Notes: generated by a model from the letters alone, not told the origin. 64,000 nt of DNA from Hydrogenophilales bacterium 16-64-46 (GCA_002281775.1 NCGY01000005.1:1-64000); one strand, 5' to 3'; positions 1 to 8,489 are shown, counted from the first letter of the stretch. Numbers and translations: made by a program.

Positions 1-38
1 AGGCTCCCGCCTGTGAAAGTAGGTCATCGTCAGACTCC
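1..38 (+). rRNA. rrf: 5S ribosomal RNA, 3' end only
   Basis: The first bases read as the 3' end of a proteobacterial 5S rRNA: a GTGAAAGTAGGTCATCGTC segment followed by the closing GACTCC. The rest of the gene lies to the left of the window. A strong intrinsic terminator follows about 25 bases later, as expected for the end of an rRNA operon. The exact 3' end is set by analogy. Confidence 0.8.
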
Positions 39-63
39 CCATACCGTGCAAAACATGCACACC

Positions 64-97
64 AAAAACCCCCGACTCAAAAACGGGGGTTTTTTAT
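64..97 (+). terminator. Intrinsic terminator of the rRNA operon
   Basis: A GC-rich hairpin (arms ACCCCCG and CGGGGGT, loop about 9 bases) is followed by a run of six or seven T. It sits just after the 5S end and would stop rRNA operon transcription. Confidence 0.9.
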
Positions 98-161
98 TGG
101 AGGCTAATATGAGGGCTGGTGAAGAAATTAATTTCATTAAAATCAAATGGATGGCGCATTC

Positions 162-179
162 ATACAACTAAAGTTGTAT
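162..179. repeat. Small perfect hairpin in the comEA leader
   Basis: ATACAAC and GTTGTAT form a perfect 7-bp inverted repeat around a TAAA loop, in an AT-rich leader (about 99-200) between the rRNA terminator and the ComEA-like gene. A palindrome GAAATTAATTTC lies at 124-135. It could be a regulator site or an RNA hairpin; no known motif was recognised. Confidence 0.4.
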
Positions 180-257
180 AGCGCTTCATGCATCTGGCTT
201 CTAGATTGGGCGGGTGACGCTGAAAGTCACGACCTTAATCAATCTGGGAGAGAGAGC

Positions 258-527
258 ATGAAGAAAATCTTGAGTACAATTCTGCTGGGTGTGCTGTGCG
301 CGCCGGTTTGGGCGGTGGTCGATCTCAACACGGCAACGCAATCAGAACTCGAGGCGGTGAAGGGCCTGGGGCCAGCAAAGGCCAGGGCAATCATCCTGTA
401 CCGACAGGAAAATGGGAAGTTCAAGAGCGTGGATGAGCTGGATGGGGTGAAGGGGTTTGGCAAGGCTACGGTGGATAAATTGCGCGGAGAATTGACCGTG
501 GGAAAGGAAGCCGAGAAAGGCAAATAA
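258..527 (+). CDS. ComEA-like helix-hairpin-helix protein
   Basis: This 89-residue protein has a cleavable signal peptide (MKKILSTILLGVLCAPVWA) followed by a single ComEA-type tandem helix-hairpin-helix domain: VDLNTATQSELEAVKGLG, then a second hairpin around GVKGFGKATVDKL. Proteins of this kind bind double-stranded DNA without sequence preference in the periplasm and pull incoming DNA during transformation; many betaproteobacteria keep one next to an rRNA operon, as here. The ATG at 258 is preferred to the upstream ATG at 147 because a purine-rich GGGAGAGAGAG ribosome site precedes it and the signal peptide begins there. The tail is lysine/glutamate rich. Confidence 0.88.
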   Translation: MKKILSTILLGVLCAPVWAVVDLNTATQSELEAVKGLGPAKARAIILYRQENGKFKSVDELDGVKGFGKATVDKLRGELTVGKEAEKGK

Positions 528-633
528 GTTCTGCCGCCACCCTGTGGTAGCTTGTCTGCCCGTCCCAGTGGGCGGGCAGGCTGTCTTGCGACTTGGCTGG
601 CTGGGTATGACCCACCCTTGCTTGGCTGGCCAC

Positions 634-985
634 TTACAAAATCAGTAGCGCATTCAATCGCCGTACGAATGCCGGTTGGGGTATCGGGTTGTCCACCCTC
701 GGCGGGCAGTATCTGGTCTTGGAGCAGATTAGCTCGGTCCGAGAGCGAGCTTCGTCGGATTCGAAGTTCAAGCCTACAACCAAGGCATGTGACGGGTTGA
801 TCTCCACCGTCGGCTTGACGGTGGGGCTGGCTGGCAGGCGGCCTTGAGCAGATGTTCGCGGCTGGTGCGCATGTCGCTCCCGCCAGTGGCCAGACACGCC
901 GGCGAATCGATGAGGCGATGGGTACTCGCATGTCCTTCATGCGCTCGCCGAGGCGGGTCTTGATGCGTTTTACCAGTGGGCACAT
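634..985 (-). pseudogene. htpG: Decayed 3' remnant of htpG (Hsp90)
   Basis: Three overlapping minus-strand frames together spell the C-terminal end of HtpG. They read, in order, LVKRIKTRLGERMKDMRV (from about 980), then HRLIDSPACLATGGSDM (from about 920), then KPTVEINPSHALVVGL through DNPIPQPAFVRRLNALLIL with the stop at 634. These match the family pattern 'LVERIKxxLGExVKDVRVTHRLTDSPACLVxxxxDM ... KPxLEINPxHPLV ... FVxRLNxLLL'. At least two frame changes separate the pieces and the ATPase and middle domains are absent, so no Hsp90 can be made. The intact part stops just before the RlmN-like gene, suggesting an old deletion or rearrangement. The match is to remembered family consensus, not an alignment. 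Confidence 0.8.
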
Positions 986-1042
986 GTTCTCTGCAGCCTA
1001 GGGGGTGACGGATGCGGCACGCGTGCTACGCTTCGGCCTACG

Positions 1043-2083
1043 ATGAAACTCTCCCAGCTCCGCCAACGCCTCCACGATCTCGGTGCGGCTCCCTGCCACC
1101 AGAGCCGGGTGCTGCGCGCGTGGGTGCAGCAGAGGTCGTGCGATACCAAACGGCGACCGGCAAAGGATTTTCTGCCGCTGGCCGTCCGCAACGCGCTTCC
1201 CGGCCTGTTCGAAGAACTGAATTCTCTGGCGCGCGTGCACTCCGAACATCCCGACGGGGACGGCTCCATGCGCCTGCTGGTTGCGTTAGGCGATGGCCAG
1301 ACGGTGGAAACGGTATTGTTGCCGCGTGACGGTGTGTGTGTCTCGACGCAGGTCGGTTGTGCGGTGGGGTGCGTGTTCTGCATGACCGGGCGCTCGGGTC
1401 TGCTGCGCCAGCTATCAAGTATGGAAATCGTGGCGCAGGTGGTGCTGGCGCGCAGTCGTCGTCCAGTGAAGAAAGTCGTGTTCATGGGCATGGGTGAGCC
1501 GGCGCACAATCTGGATAACGTGCTGGAGGCGATCGAGCTGCTGGGTCAGGAAGGCGGCGTTGCCCACAAGAACCTCGTGTTTTCTACAGTCGGCGACAGG
1601 CGCGTGTTCGAACGGCTTCCACGCGGGGAGGTGAAGCCGGCGCTGGCTTTGTCCCTACACACCAGCTGCGCGGATCTGCGTCGACGCCTCCTGCCCAGGG
1701 CACCCGACATCGCCCCGGCTGAACTGGTGAAACTGGGTGAAACCTATGCCCGCGGGTCGGGCTATCCCATCCAGTATCAATGGACGCTGCTCGAAGGCGT
1801 CAACGACACCGAGTCAGAAATCGAGGGCATCAGTCGTCTGCTGTCGGGCAAGTATGCAGTTCTGAATCTGATTCCCTACAACACTGTGGCGGGGCTGGAT
1901 GGGTCCGTCTATCGTCGGCCTGAGTGGACGCGCGTGGCGGAAATGGCGCGTCGTTTGCATGTCCGCGGCATACTCGCCAAGATTCGCCACTCGGCCGGCC
2001 AGGACGTCGAGGGCGGCTGCGGCCAGTTGCGTGCGCGGGCGCTGGGCGGGACACAAATCCTCTCCCTGTCGACAACGGGTTGA
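1043..2083 (+). CDS. RlmN/Cfr-family radical SAM methyltransferase-like protein
   Basis: A 346-residue COG0820 protein. The radical SAM cysteines are C106, C110 and C113 (CAVGCVFC), followed by the SAM-binding MGMGEP motif. Both methyl-transfer cysteines of the RlmN mechanism have counterparts: C99, seven residues before the cluster like E. coli C118, and C326 in GGCGQL, like C355. RlmN methylates A2503 of 23S rRNA and A37 of some tRNAs. The usual RlmN gene sits beside ndk/pilW in betaproteobacteria; this copy is solitary and short at the N-terminus, so it is more likely a paralog with its own RNA target. No clear ribosome site is seen before the ATG. Confidence 0.85.
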   Translation: MKLSQLRQRLHDLGAAPCHQSRVLRAWVQQRSCDTKRRPAKDFLPLAVRNALPGLFEELNSLARVHSEHPDGDGSMRLLVALGDGQTVETVLLPRDGVCVSTQVGCAVGCVFCMTGRSGLLRQLSSMEIVAQVVLARSRRPVKKVVFMGMGEPAHNLDNVLEAIELLGQEGGVAHKNLVFSTVGDRRVFERLPRGEVKPALALSLHTSCADLRRRLLPRAPDIAPAELVKLGETYARGSGYPIQYQWTLLEGVNDTESEIEGISRLLSGKYAVLNLIPYNTVAGLDGSVYRRPEWTRVAEMARRLHVRGILAKIRHSAGQDVEGGCGQLRARALGGTQILSLSTTG

Positions 2084-2164
2084 TTCCGTGCCGGGCGCAA
2101 CACATGCCGGCCGGCGGCTTCGCAGTAGTATTGCTGGCTACATTGCTTTCTTGCTCCTGAGATC

Positions 2165-2659
2165 ATGACAGATCCGTCCCTGCCCATCCTACTCTGGCTC
2201 CTCGCCGCCATCTGTATTGTGGCGGGTTTTGCCGGTCTGGTCCTGCCCATGCTGCCCGGGATTCCGCTGGTGTTTGCTGGCCTGGTCTTGCTGGCCTGGG
2301 CGGAGAATTTCGTCTATGTCAGCTGGACGACGCTCACCCTGCTGGGCGTGCTGGCGCTGGCCAGCTACGGCGTCGATTTTCTCGCTACGGCCCTGGGGGC
2401 AAGAAAGTACGGCGCGTCGGCGCGTGCCATCTGGGGCGCGGCGATTGGTGCCCTGATCGGCATGTTCTTCGGTCTACCCGGGCTGCTCTTTGGCCCCTTT
2501 CTGGGTGCAATCGCAGGCGAGATCAGCGGCAGAAATTCGCTGCGCGCCGCGATGCAGGCGGGGATCGGCGCGACGCTGGGCCTGCTGTTCGGGGCCTTGC
2601 TGAAGATTGCGCTGGCTTTTGCGATGGTGGGTGTCTACGTGCTCGCGCGCGTGCTGTGA
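2165..2659 (+). CDS. DUF456 family membrane protein
   Basis: A 164-residue integral membrane protein that is almost wholly hydrophobic, with about four to five membrane segments and glycine-rich turns (GLVLPMLPGIPLVFAG near residue 25, GLPGLLFGPFLGAIAGE near 103). This pattern is typical of the DUF456 family, whose function is unknown. The glycine-zipper region at residues 88-150 is characteristic. Its stop overlaps the GTG start of the next gene, so the two are probably co-translated. Confidence 0.8.
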   Translation: MTDPSLPILLWLLAAICIVAGFAGLVLPMLPGIPLVFAGLVLLAWAENFVYVSWTTLTLLGVLALASYGVDFLATALGARKYGASARAIWGAAIGALIGMFFGLPGLLFGPFLGAIAGEISGRNSLRAAMQAGIGATLGLLFGALLKIALAFAMVGVYVLARVL

Positions 2660-3033
2660 ATGCTACGCAAGACCCGCGCATGAAGCTGCACCTGCCCGCC
2701 ACGCTGGCCGCCTGGACGTCGCCTGATTTTGTGACTGTTTTCAAGCGCGAGTTCGAGGCGCTGTCCGCTGGGGTGCTGCCGCTCCAGCAAGCTCTGGCAC
2801 ATTCGAGCGCCGTCGCCGACGAAGCTTTCCAGGCAATCCTGATCGCTTCTGAGGCGAATGCGGAATCGCTCGTTCTCAAGGTGGGTGTGATGTACGAGGG
2901 GATCATCGCCGGCTGCAATTGCGCCGATGATCCGTCGCCGCCTGCAACGCAGACCGAGTATTGTGTGCTGATCCTGCGAATCGACCGCGTGGGCGCCGCA
3001 GCGAGCGTGGCGCTGGATACGGATTCGCTGTGA
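2656..3033 (+). CDS. Conserved hypothetical protein, coupled to DUF456 gene
   Basis: A 125-residue soluble protein starting with GTG inside the DUF456 stop region; an in-frame ATG at 2680 (MKLHLPATLAAW) is an alternative start. It has three cysteines in a CNCADD...YC stretch near residues 90-105 and acidic ends. I do not recognise a named family. The layout resembles small betaproteobacterial proteins of the form 'predicted glucosyltransferase/YkuD neighbour', but nothing supports a function. No signal peptide or membrane segment is visible. Confidence 0.6.
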   Translation: MNATQDPRMKLHLPATLAAWTSPDFVTVFKREFEALSAGVLPLQQALAHSSAVADEAFQAILIASEANAESLVLKVGVMYEGIIAGCNCADDPSPPATQTEYCVLILRIDRVGAAASVALDTDSL

Positions 3034-3164
3034 GGCGCTCACAGCGATATCCAAGCCCGCCCAACGGATTACCGGGCCGGCCGCGCTATTAAGCTAAAAT
3101 TAAGGCAAAAGCGCCAGAATGTGTGTCTTGGCCTGTCGAGAACAACTATCCCTGATGAAACATC

Positions 3165-3914
3165 ATGCCCACAGTACCGTTTAGTGGTGCGCTGTCCGTG
3201 GTCGTGCCGGTGCGCAATGAAGAGGACAACCTTGACCCGCTGATCAGGGAGATTGCCACCGCCCTTGCCGGCCTCGAAGCGTTCGAGATCATCTATGTCG
3301 ATGACGGCAGCACAGACGAAACCGGCTTACGACTGGCTTCGCTAAATGCACATTTTCCCATGCTGCGGGTGCTTCGCCACCGGCAGTCATGCGGGCAGAG
3401 CCAGGCGATCACGACGGGCGTGCGGGCTGCGCGTCATGCCTGGATAGCCACGCTTGACGGCGACGGCCAGAATGACCCCGCCGACATCCCCGTCATGCTG
3501 AAAAAGCTGGCCGATCCTGCGCTACCGGCGAATCTGGAATTGCTGGCAGGCTGGCGTGCCCGACGCAACGACAATTTCGTACGCCGTCTGTCCTCACGGA
3601 TTGCCAATGGGGTACGGTCGCGGATATTGAAGGACTCCACGCCGGATACTGGTTGCGGACTCAAGGTGTTCGCGCGCGAGACCTATCTGGCACTGCCCAA
3701 TTTCGATCACATGCACCGCTTTCTCCCGGCGCTGGTAATGCGCAACGGTGGTGCCGTGGTGTCGGTTCCGGTGAGTCATCGCCCGCGCGAACACGGGATA
3801 TCGAAATACGGCATACACAACCGCCTCTGGGTCGGTATTGTCGACCTGTTCGGCGTGGCCTGGCTGCAGAGGCGGGTGCGTCTGCCAGAAATCGATCACA
3901 CGGCTGAGCGTTGA
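3165..3914 (+). CDS. GT2 family glycosyltransferase (DPM1/ArnC-like)
   Basis: A 249-residue cytosolic GT-A glycosyltransferase. Visible motifs are SVVVPVRNEEDNL at the N-terminus, the nucleotide-binding VDDGSTDET near residue 45, and the metal-binding LDGDGQNDP near residue 95. The best family match is dolichol/undecaprenyl-phosphate sugar transferases, which move a sugar from a nucleotide donor to a polyprenyl phosphate. It lacks the C-terminal membrane helices of ArnC. With the ArnT-like enzyme 2 kb downstream it could supply the lipid-linked sugar used there; that link is inference from context. AT-rich sequence at about 3090-3110 upstream may hold its promoter. Confidence 0.85.
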   Translation: MPTVPFSGALSVVVPVRNEEDNLDPLIREIATALAGLEAFEIIYVDDGSTDETGLRLASLNAHFPMLRVLRHRQSCGQSQAITTGVRAARHAWIATLDGDGQNDPADIPVMLKKLADPALPANLELLAGWRARRNDNFVRRLSSRIANGVRSRILKDSTPDTGCGLKVFARETYLALPNFDHMHRFLPALVMRNGGAVVSVPVSHRPREHGISKYGIHNRLWVGIVDLFGVAWLQRRVRLPEIDHTAER

Positions 3915-4178
3915 ATCTGGAAACCGCAGTTGACCGCTTGTTACTCTCGTGAAGCCCGCTTGAATGCCGATTTTGGTGCCTTCAGATTACGTTCACCTTC
4001 CAGGAGTGCGCTGCGTGCCCGCTGACACGCCGGCTCGTATTCCTGCCATTGTCGCGACGCCAGCAGGCCCCCGGCCCGCAGCGTCGTTGCTTCGCCCCAC
4101 AAGAGGACTCCGAGCCACTACGGGCTGCCGCCCATTTGGAGTCGTATACGGCAATCACCCGATCCGGCGCACCATCGG

Positions 4179-4958
4179 ATGCGTCCAACAGCGGTTTCCC
4201 GGTTGAACGCACACGTCATTTTCAAGGGGCTGGCGCTGATCCTGAGCCTGGCCCTGCTGGGCTGGCTATTCAATGCGAGCGATCTGGGCAACAGCGTCAA
4301 CGAGACGTGGATCGACGCGCATGTGCGCGGCCACGGACTCGACGGTGAATTGCTGTTCCTGTTGATGGGGGGGCTGTTCACGGCGGTCGGCCTGCCGCGT
4401 CAGGTCATTGCCTTTCTCGGTGGCTACGCATTCGGCGTCGGCCTTGGGGTCGCACTGGCGGTATTGGCTGCCTTGCTGGGGTGCCTGTTGAGTTTCGGCT
4501 ACGCACGGTTCTTCGGCAAGGCGTGGCTGCGTGCCCGTCTGGGCGCGCGCGCGGTTCGTTTCGACCGCTTCATCCATGACCATCCGCTTTCGATGACCAT
4601 GCTGATCCGCCTGCTCCCGGTGGGCAGCAATATCCTGACCAATCTGGCCGCAGGCATGTCCAGCATTCGTGTCTTGCCGTTCCTGCTCGGCACGCTCCTC
4701 GGCTATCTGCCGCAGACGCTGATTTTCGCGCTGGTGGGGAGCGGCACCCAGATCAATCCGCTGCTGAAAGTGGGCCTGGCAATCATCCTGTTTCTGGCCT
4801 CTGCTGGTCTCGGCCTGTATCTTTACCGCCGCACCCGCGCAGGCAGCGCGCTGGGCGACGCACCGGACACGGATAGTCAGGGTGATGCAGTTGCGGCATC
4901 GTGCGGCGCGGTCGCACCCTGCGGCCCGGAGGCGACACGCCAGCGCGGCAACAGATAG
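4179..4958 (+). CDS. TVP38/TMEM64 (VTT domain) membrane protein
   Basis: A 259-residue membrane protein with the VTT/SNARE-associated fold: an N-terminal anchor (residues 12-35), then GLPRQVIAFLGGYAFGVGLG, the F/YARFFGKAWL region and a re-entrant RLLPVGSNILTNLAAGMS segment near residue 150. Relatives of DedA act as lipid or polyprenyl-phosphate flippases, which fits the glycolipid genes around it; the exact substrate is unknown. The tail after residue 215 is hydrophilic and overlaps the 3' end of the convergent PAP2 gene by about 80 bases. A TTG at 4203 is a possible alternative start. The 264 bases upstream (3915-4178) hold no recognisable gene. Confidence 0.8.
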   Translation: MRPTAVSRLNAHVIFKGLALILSLALLGWLFNASDLGNSVNETWIDAHVRGHGLDGELLFLLMGGLFTAVGLPRQVIAFLGGYAFGVGLGVALAVLAALLGCLLSFGYARFFGKAWLRARLGARAVRFDRFIHDHPLSMTMLIRLLPVGSNILTNLAAGMSSIRVLPFLLGTLLGYLPQTLIFALVGSGTQINPLLKVGLAIILFLASAGLGLYLYRRTRAGSALGDAPDTDSQGDAVAASCGAVAPCGPEATRQRGNR

Positions 4959-5586
4959 CGCCACACAGACAGGACTGCGGCCGCTGCGCCGAGCGCTAGC
5001 CCTGCCAGAACATCCGAGGGATAGTGCCTGCCGAGCCCGACACGCGCGAAGGTCATCAGCATGGCCAGTGCCAGCGCGACGACCCGCACGCTGTGCAAAC
5101 GCACTAGGAGCAGCACGAGAAAAGCCCCGACGGCCACGTCGACGGTATGGCTGCACGGAAACGAGGAATGCAGCGCACGGTGAAGGTGGCCATGACATCG
5201 GCATGAGGGCGGCTACGCGCGATGCCGACCTTGAGCAGGCGCGTCAACAGGACGGCCGCGAAGAACTGCGCCGACAGGTAGGCGACGCCGACGGCGCGCA
5301 GCGGGCGATTGCGCCGCAGCGAACCGGGACCGAGCAAGGCCAGAAAGGACAGGTAGAAGACATCTGGCCCCCAGCGGGAATAGGTATCGCACCAGGCCCA
5401 CACGGTACTGGCCTGACGCGGATCCGCGAAAAATCCGGCCAGGCGGGCGTCGAACCCGCTCCAGGCCGCCCAAGCGGCGAGGCTTGCCAGTCCCAGCGTG
5501 GCGATCAAGGTGGGGCGCAAGCGGGCACGCAGGGTATCGGGGTCTGCCAGCAAGCGGGATGCAGGATGGAATGGGGTGGGCGTCAT
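4877..5586 (-). pseudogene. PAP2-family phosphatase, frameshifted
   Basis: Two overlapping minus-strand frames together make one PAP2 membrane phosphatase of about 236 residues. The first frame (from 5586) carries membrane helices and motif 1, KVGIARSRP. The second frame carries FPCSHT (motif 2, normally PSGH) and ARVGLGRHYPSD (motif 3 with its histidine and aspartate), then the last helices. The shift lies near 5175, between motifs 1 and 2, so as written neither half has a full active site. A single-base assembly error is possible because both halves otherwise look conserved. The family removes phosphate from undecaprenyl pyrophosphate or other lipid phosphates. Confidence 0.75.
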
Positions 5587-5759
5587 GCTGATGTACGGAG
5601 GGCCTGCCCACCATTGAATGCAGCTTCGCTTAATCCGCGCTTAAGCGCGACAATTTATGGTGCGGGCCAACATGCACGGAAAGGCCGGACATCTCGTGGT
5701 AATCATCGCTCTGCGGGTCGGCCTGTTCTCGCCCTTTGACTGAATCCGATGGATAGACC

Positions 5760-7358
5760 ATGCCTTCATCCCAGATTGCCGAAAACGGCCGTGGCGCACT
5801 CGCCACCAGCCTGATCCTGCTGGCTCTACTCGCGGCGGTGACGCTGACGACCCGGCCCTATATTCCGATCGACGAAACCCGCTACGTCAGCGTCGCGTGG
5901 GAGATGTGGCTGCGCGGCGACTTTCTGGTGCCTTTCAAGAACGGCGAAACCTATAGCCACAAACCGCCGTTCATGTTCTGGATGTTCCAGGCGGGCTGGG
6001 CGGTGTTCGGCGTCAACGAGTGGTGGCCGCGCCTGGTATCGCCGCTGTTCTCCGCAGCGGGGCTCGTCCTGACCCATGCCCTGGCGCGACGCCTCTGGCC
6101 CGCACATCCGGGGCTGGCGGGCCGGGTCGTGCTGATCCTGGTCAGCAGCCTGTTGTGGGTCATTTTTTCCACCTCGGCGATGTTCGATGTGCTGCTCGCC
6201 TTCTGGGTGCTGGTCGGCATGCATGGGGTGCTTTCCGCTGCGGCAGGCCGACGGCGCGGCTTTATCCTGATCGGCCTTGCGATCGGATTCGGCGTGTTGA
6301 CCAAGGGGCCGGTGGTGTTGCTGAACCTGCTGCCTGTCGCCGTGCTCGCGCCGTGGTGGAATCCGGGACTGCGCTGGGGGCGCTGGGCAGGCGGCCTGCT
6401 ACTGGCAGTGGCGCTCGGCGCTGCCATCGCGCTGGCATGGGCGATCCCGGCGGGAATGGCGGGCGGCGAGGCCTACCGCAATGCGATTTTCTGGGGGCAG
6501 ACTGCCGACCGCATGGTCGACTCTTTCGCGCATCGCCGGCCGTTCTGGTGGTATCTGCCGCTGTTGCCGCTGATCCTCTTTCCCTGGTTTGTCTGGCCGG
6601 GCATGTGGCGCGCCGCGGCGCAGCATCGCCGTGCCGGGCTGGATCGCGGCAGCCGTTTCTGTCTGGCCTGGATGCTGCCGGTGTTCGTCGCGTTTTCTTT
6701 CGTCAGTGGCAAGCAGCCCCATTACCTGCTGCCGTTGTTGCCGGCTTTTGCGCTGTTCGCGGCGCGTGTGCTGGCAGACCGGCCTGCCTCGCGCGTCGGC
6801 CTGCCGGCTGGCCTGGCAGCCTTGCTGGGGCTGGTGCTGGTGCTGGCAGGCAGTGGGCAAATCGACGCGTTGCGGGACAAGGTGGATGCGCTGCCGCCGC
6901 TATGGCCGGGTCTGGCGCTGGTGGCCGTTGCGGCGCTGGCGTGGTTCGCGGGTCGCCGCGCACGCGCGGCCCTGCCGGCGCTGGCGCTGCTCGGAACAGG
7001 ACTGTTCGCGTTGCTGCAATTGGCGGCGGCGCGGTCGATCGAGCCCCTGTACGACGTCAAGCCCATGGCCGAGGCCATCCGCCAGGTGCAGGATTCAGGG
7101 CGGACCGTGGCCAATCTGGCGAGATACCATGCCCAATACCAGTTCCTGGGGCGGCTGCGTGAGCCACTGGTGGAATTGAAGGGTGCGGAGATCAGGCCCT
7201 GGCTGGAGGCGCATCCGACGGACTATGCCGTCGTCTATCTGCCGAACCGGGGTGACATGCGGGACGTGGTCGCACGCCACCAGCAGGCCTATCGTGGCGG
7301 AGAGGCCGTGTTGGTGGAGGCAAAAACAGCGATCAGCCTGCTCCCGCAGGCGAAGTGA
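5760..7358 (+). CDS. ArnT-like lipid-linked sugar transferase (GT83/GT39 type)
   Basis: A 532-residue polytopic membrane protein. The N-terminus has the periplasmic acidic motif IDETRYVSVAWEMW followed by the YSHKPPFMFWM segment typical of ArnT/PMT enzymes, then about eleven further membrane helices and a soluble C-terminal domain (residues about 430-532). ArnT moves aminoarabinose from undecaprenyl phosphate to lipid A on the periplasmic face. The sugar and acceptor here cannot be read from sequence. The GT2 enzyme, VTT protein and PAP2 phosphatase upstream make a consistent lipid-sugar neighbourhood. A short intergenic region (5587-5759) precedes it. Confidence 0.82.
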   Translation: MPSSQIAENGRGALATSLILLALLAAVTLTTRPYIPIDETRYVSVAWEMWLRGDFLVPFKNGETYSHKPPFMFWMFQAGWAVFGVNEWWPRLVSPLFSAAGLVLTHALARRLWPAHPGLAGRVVLILVSSLLWVIFSTSAMFDVLLAFWVLVGMHGVLSAAAGRRRGFILIGLAIGFGVLTKGPVVLLNLLPVAVLAPWWNPGLRWGRWAGGLLLAVALGAAIALAWAIPAGMAGGEAYRNAIFWGQTADRMVDSFAHRRPFWWYLPLLPLILFPWFVWPGMWRAAAQHRRAGLDRGSRFCLAWMLPVFVAFSFVSGKQPHYLLPLLPAFALFAARVLADRPASRVGLPAGLAALLGLVLVLAGSGQIDALRDKVDALPPLWPGLALVAVAALAWFAGRRARAALPALALLGTGLFALLQLAAARSIEPLYDVKPMAEAIRQVQDSGRTVANLARYHAQYQFLGRLREPLVELKGAEIRPWLEAHPTDYAVVYLPNRGDMRDVVARHQQAYRGGEAVLVEAKTAISLLPQAK

Positions 7359-7365
7359 CCGGGCC

Positions 7366-7611
7366 TCAGGCCTCGGGATCGCGCTGCGGCAGCACCACTT
7401 CGCGAGACGGCGAAATGGTCGAGATCGCGTGCTTGAAGATCATCTGGGCAGCCTGGTCCTGTCCCTTGAGCAGCACCACGAACTGGTCGAAGGATTCGAT
7501 CCGGCCCATGAGCTTGATACCGTTGACCAGAAACACCGACACCGGGATGCGCTCTTTGCGCAGGGTGTTGAGGAAGACATCTTGCAGGTGGTTGTATTCT
7601 TTGTTCGCCAT
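7366..7611 (-). CDS. hfq: Hfq-like RNA chaperone, loop-expanded
   Basis: An 81-residue Sm-fold protein matching Hfq: [40 protein letters not shown] (Sm1) and [10 protein letters not shown] (Sm2). The family uses a hexameric ring to pair small RNAs with mRNAs. It differs from textbook Hfq in having about two or three extra residues in the turn before Sm2 (KGQDQAAQ instead of RNTVTQ) and an acidic tail. The usual hfq lies between miaA and hflX; this one instead lies downstream of a parvulin gene. It may be a second Hfq. The ATG at 7611 is chosen because the MANK start aligns with the family. Confidence 0.88.
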   Translation of the reverse strand: MANKEYNHLQDVFLNTLRKERIPVSVFLVNGIKLMGRIESFDQFVVLLKGQDQAAQMIFKHAISTISPSREVVLPQRDPEA

Positions 7612-7668
7612 GATGGGTCCCTGTCTCAAGTTGGGAGGCAATTACGCCTCCCATTCATTATTCGCTCT

Positions 7669-8478
7669 TTATTCGATTTTTGCACCGGCGCGTGCGGCGG
7701 TAATGGCGTCGCGGATGCGCTGCTGCTGAATCTGCTTGACGATTTCGCTGCGCACCACGTCCAGCGGCGGCAGGTCGCCCTTGCGGGTGTCGTCGAGGCG
7801 GATGATGTGGTAGCCGAACTGGGTCTTGACCGGCTTTTTGGTGGTTTCACCTTTCTTCAGGGCAGCCATGGCGTCGGAAAATTCCTTGACGTAGGCACCG
7901 CGATCCGCCCAGTCGAGCGCGCCGCCGTTCTTGGCCGAACCGGGATCCTTGGAGTATTTCTTCGCCAGGTCCTCGAACTTGAGCTTTTTCTTGCCGAGGT
8001 CGGCAAGAATTTTTTTCGCTTCGGCCTCGGTCTTCACCAGGATATGACGGGCGCGATATTCCATTTCGGCGGGCTCGGCCTTGGCCTTGTCGTAGACCGC
8101 CATGATCTCGGCGTCGGTCACCGGGTGGCTTTTCACATAGTCTTCCAGATACGCCTTGGCCAGCATGTCCTTGCGGCGGATGTCCATCGCGGCGGCGAGG
8201 TTGGGGTTCTTGTCGACGCCCTTGTCGATGGCGGCGCGGGACAGCAGTTCCAGGTTGATGAGCGATTCACGCACGCGCGTGTCGAGCTGGGGCGTGTCGG
8301 GCTGGCCCTGTGCCATCTCGCGTCTGACGAGTTCGCCATACAGCGCGGGAATTTCCTTGCCGTTGACGACAGCCAGCGGCTTGGCAGGCTCGGAGGCAAC
8401 GGCCGCCGCCGGGGTCTGGGCCTGCGCCAGGGGAGTCAGGGCCAGCAGGAGCAGGGCGGGGAGGGGGGCAAAACGCAT
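7669..8478 (-). CDS. Periplasmic parvulin-type peptidyl-prolyl isomerase
   Basis: A 269-residue PpiC/SurA-type protein. A signal peptide (MRFAPLPALLLLALTPLAQA) is followed by an N-terminal chaperone helix region (residues 40-130). The parvulin domain runs over residues about 140-240, starting YRARHILVKTEAEAKKIL and ending with the FGYHIIRLDD motif. It would help fold exported or outer membrane proteins. It is the last large gene of a tight run bolA-yciI-yciB on the same strand, 11 bases after bolA. Confidence 0.9.
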   Translation of the reverse strand: MRFAPLPALLLLALTPLAQAQTPAAAVASEPAKPLAVVNGKEIPALYGELVRREMAQGQPDTPQLDTRVRESLINLELLSRAAIDKGVDKNPNLAAAMDIRRKDMLAKAYLEDYVKSHPVTDAEIMAVYDKAKAEPAEMEYRARHILVKTEAEAKKILADLGKKKLKFEDLAKKYSKDPGSAKNGGALDWADRGAYVKEFSDAMAALKKGETTKKPVKTQFGYHIIRLDDTRKGDLPPLDVVRSEIVKQIQQQRIRDAITAARAGAKIE

Positions 8479-8489
8479 GTGGAATCCTT

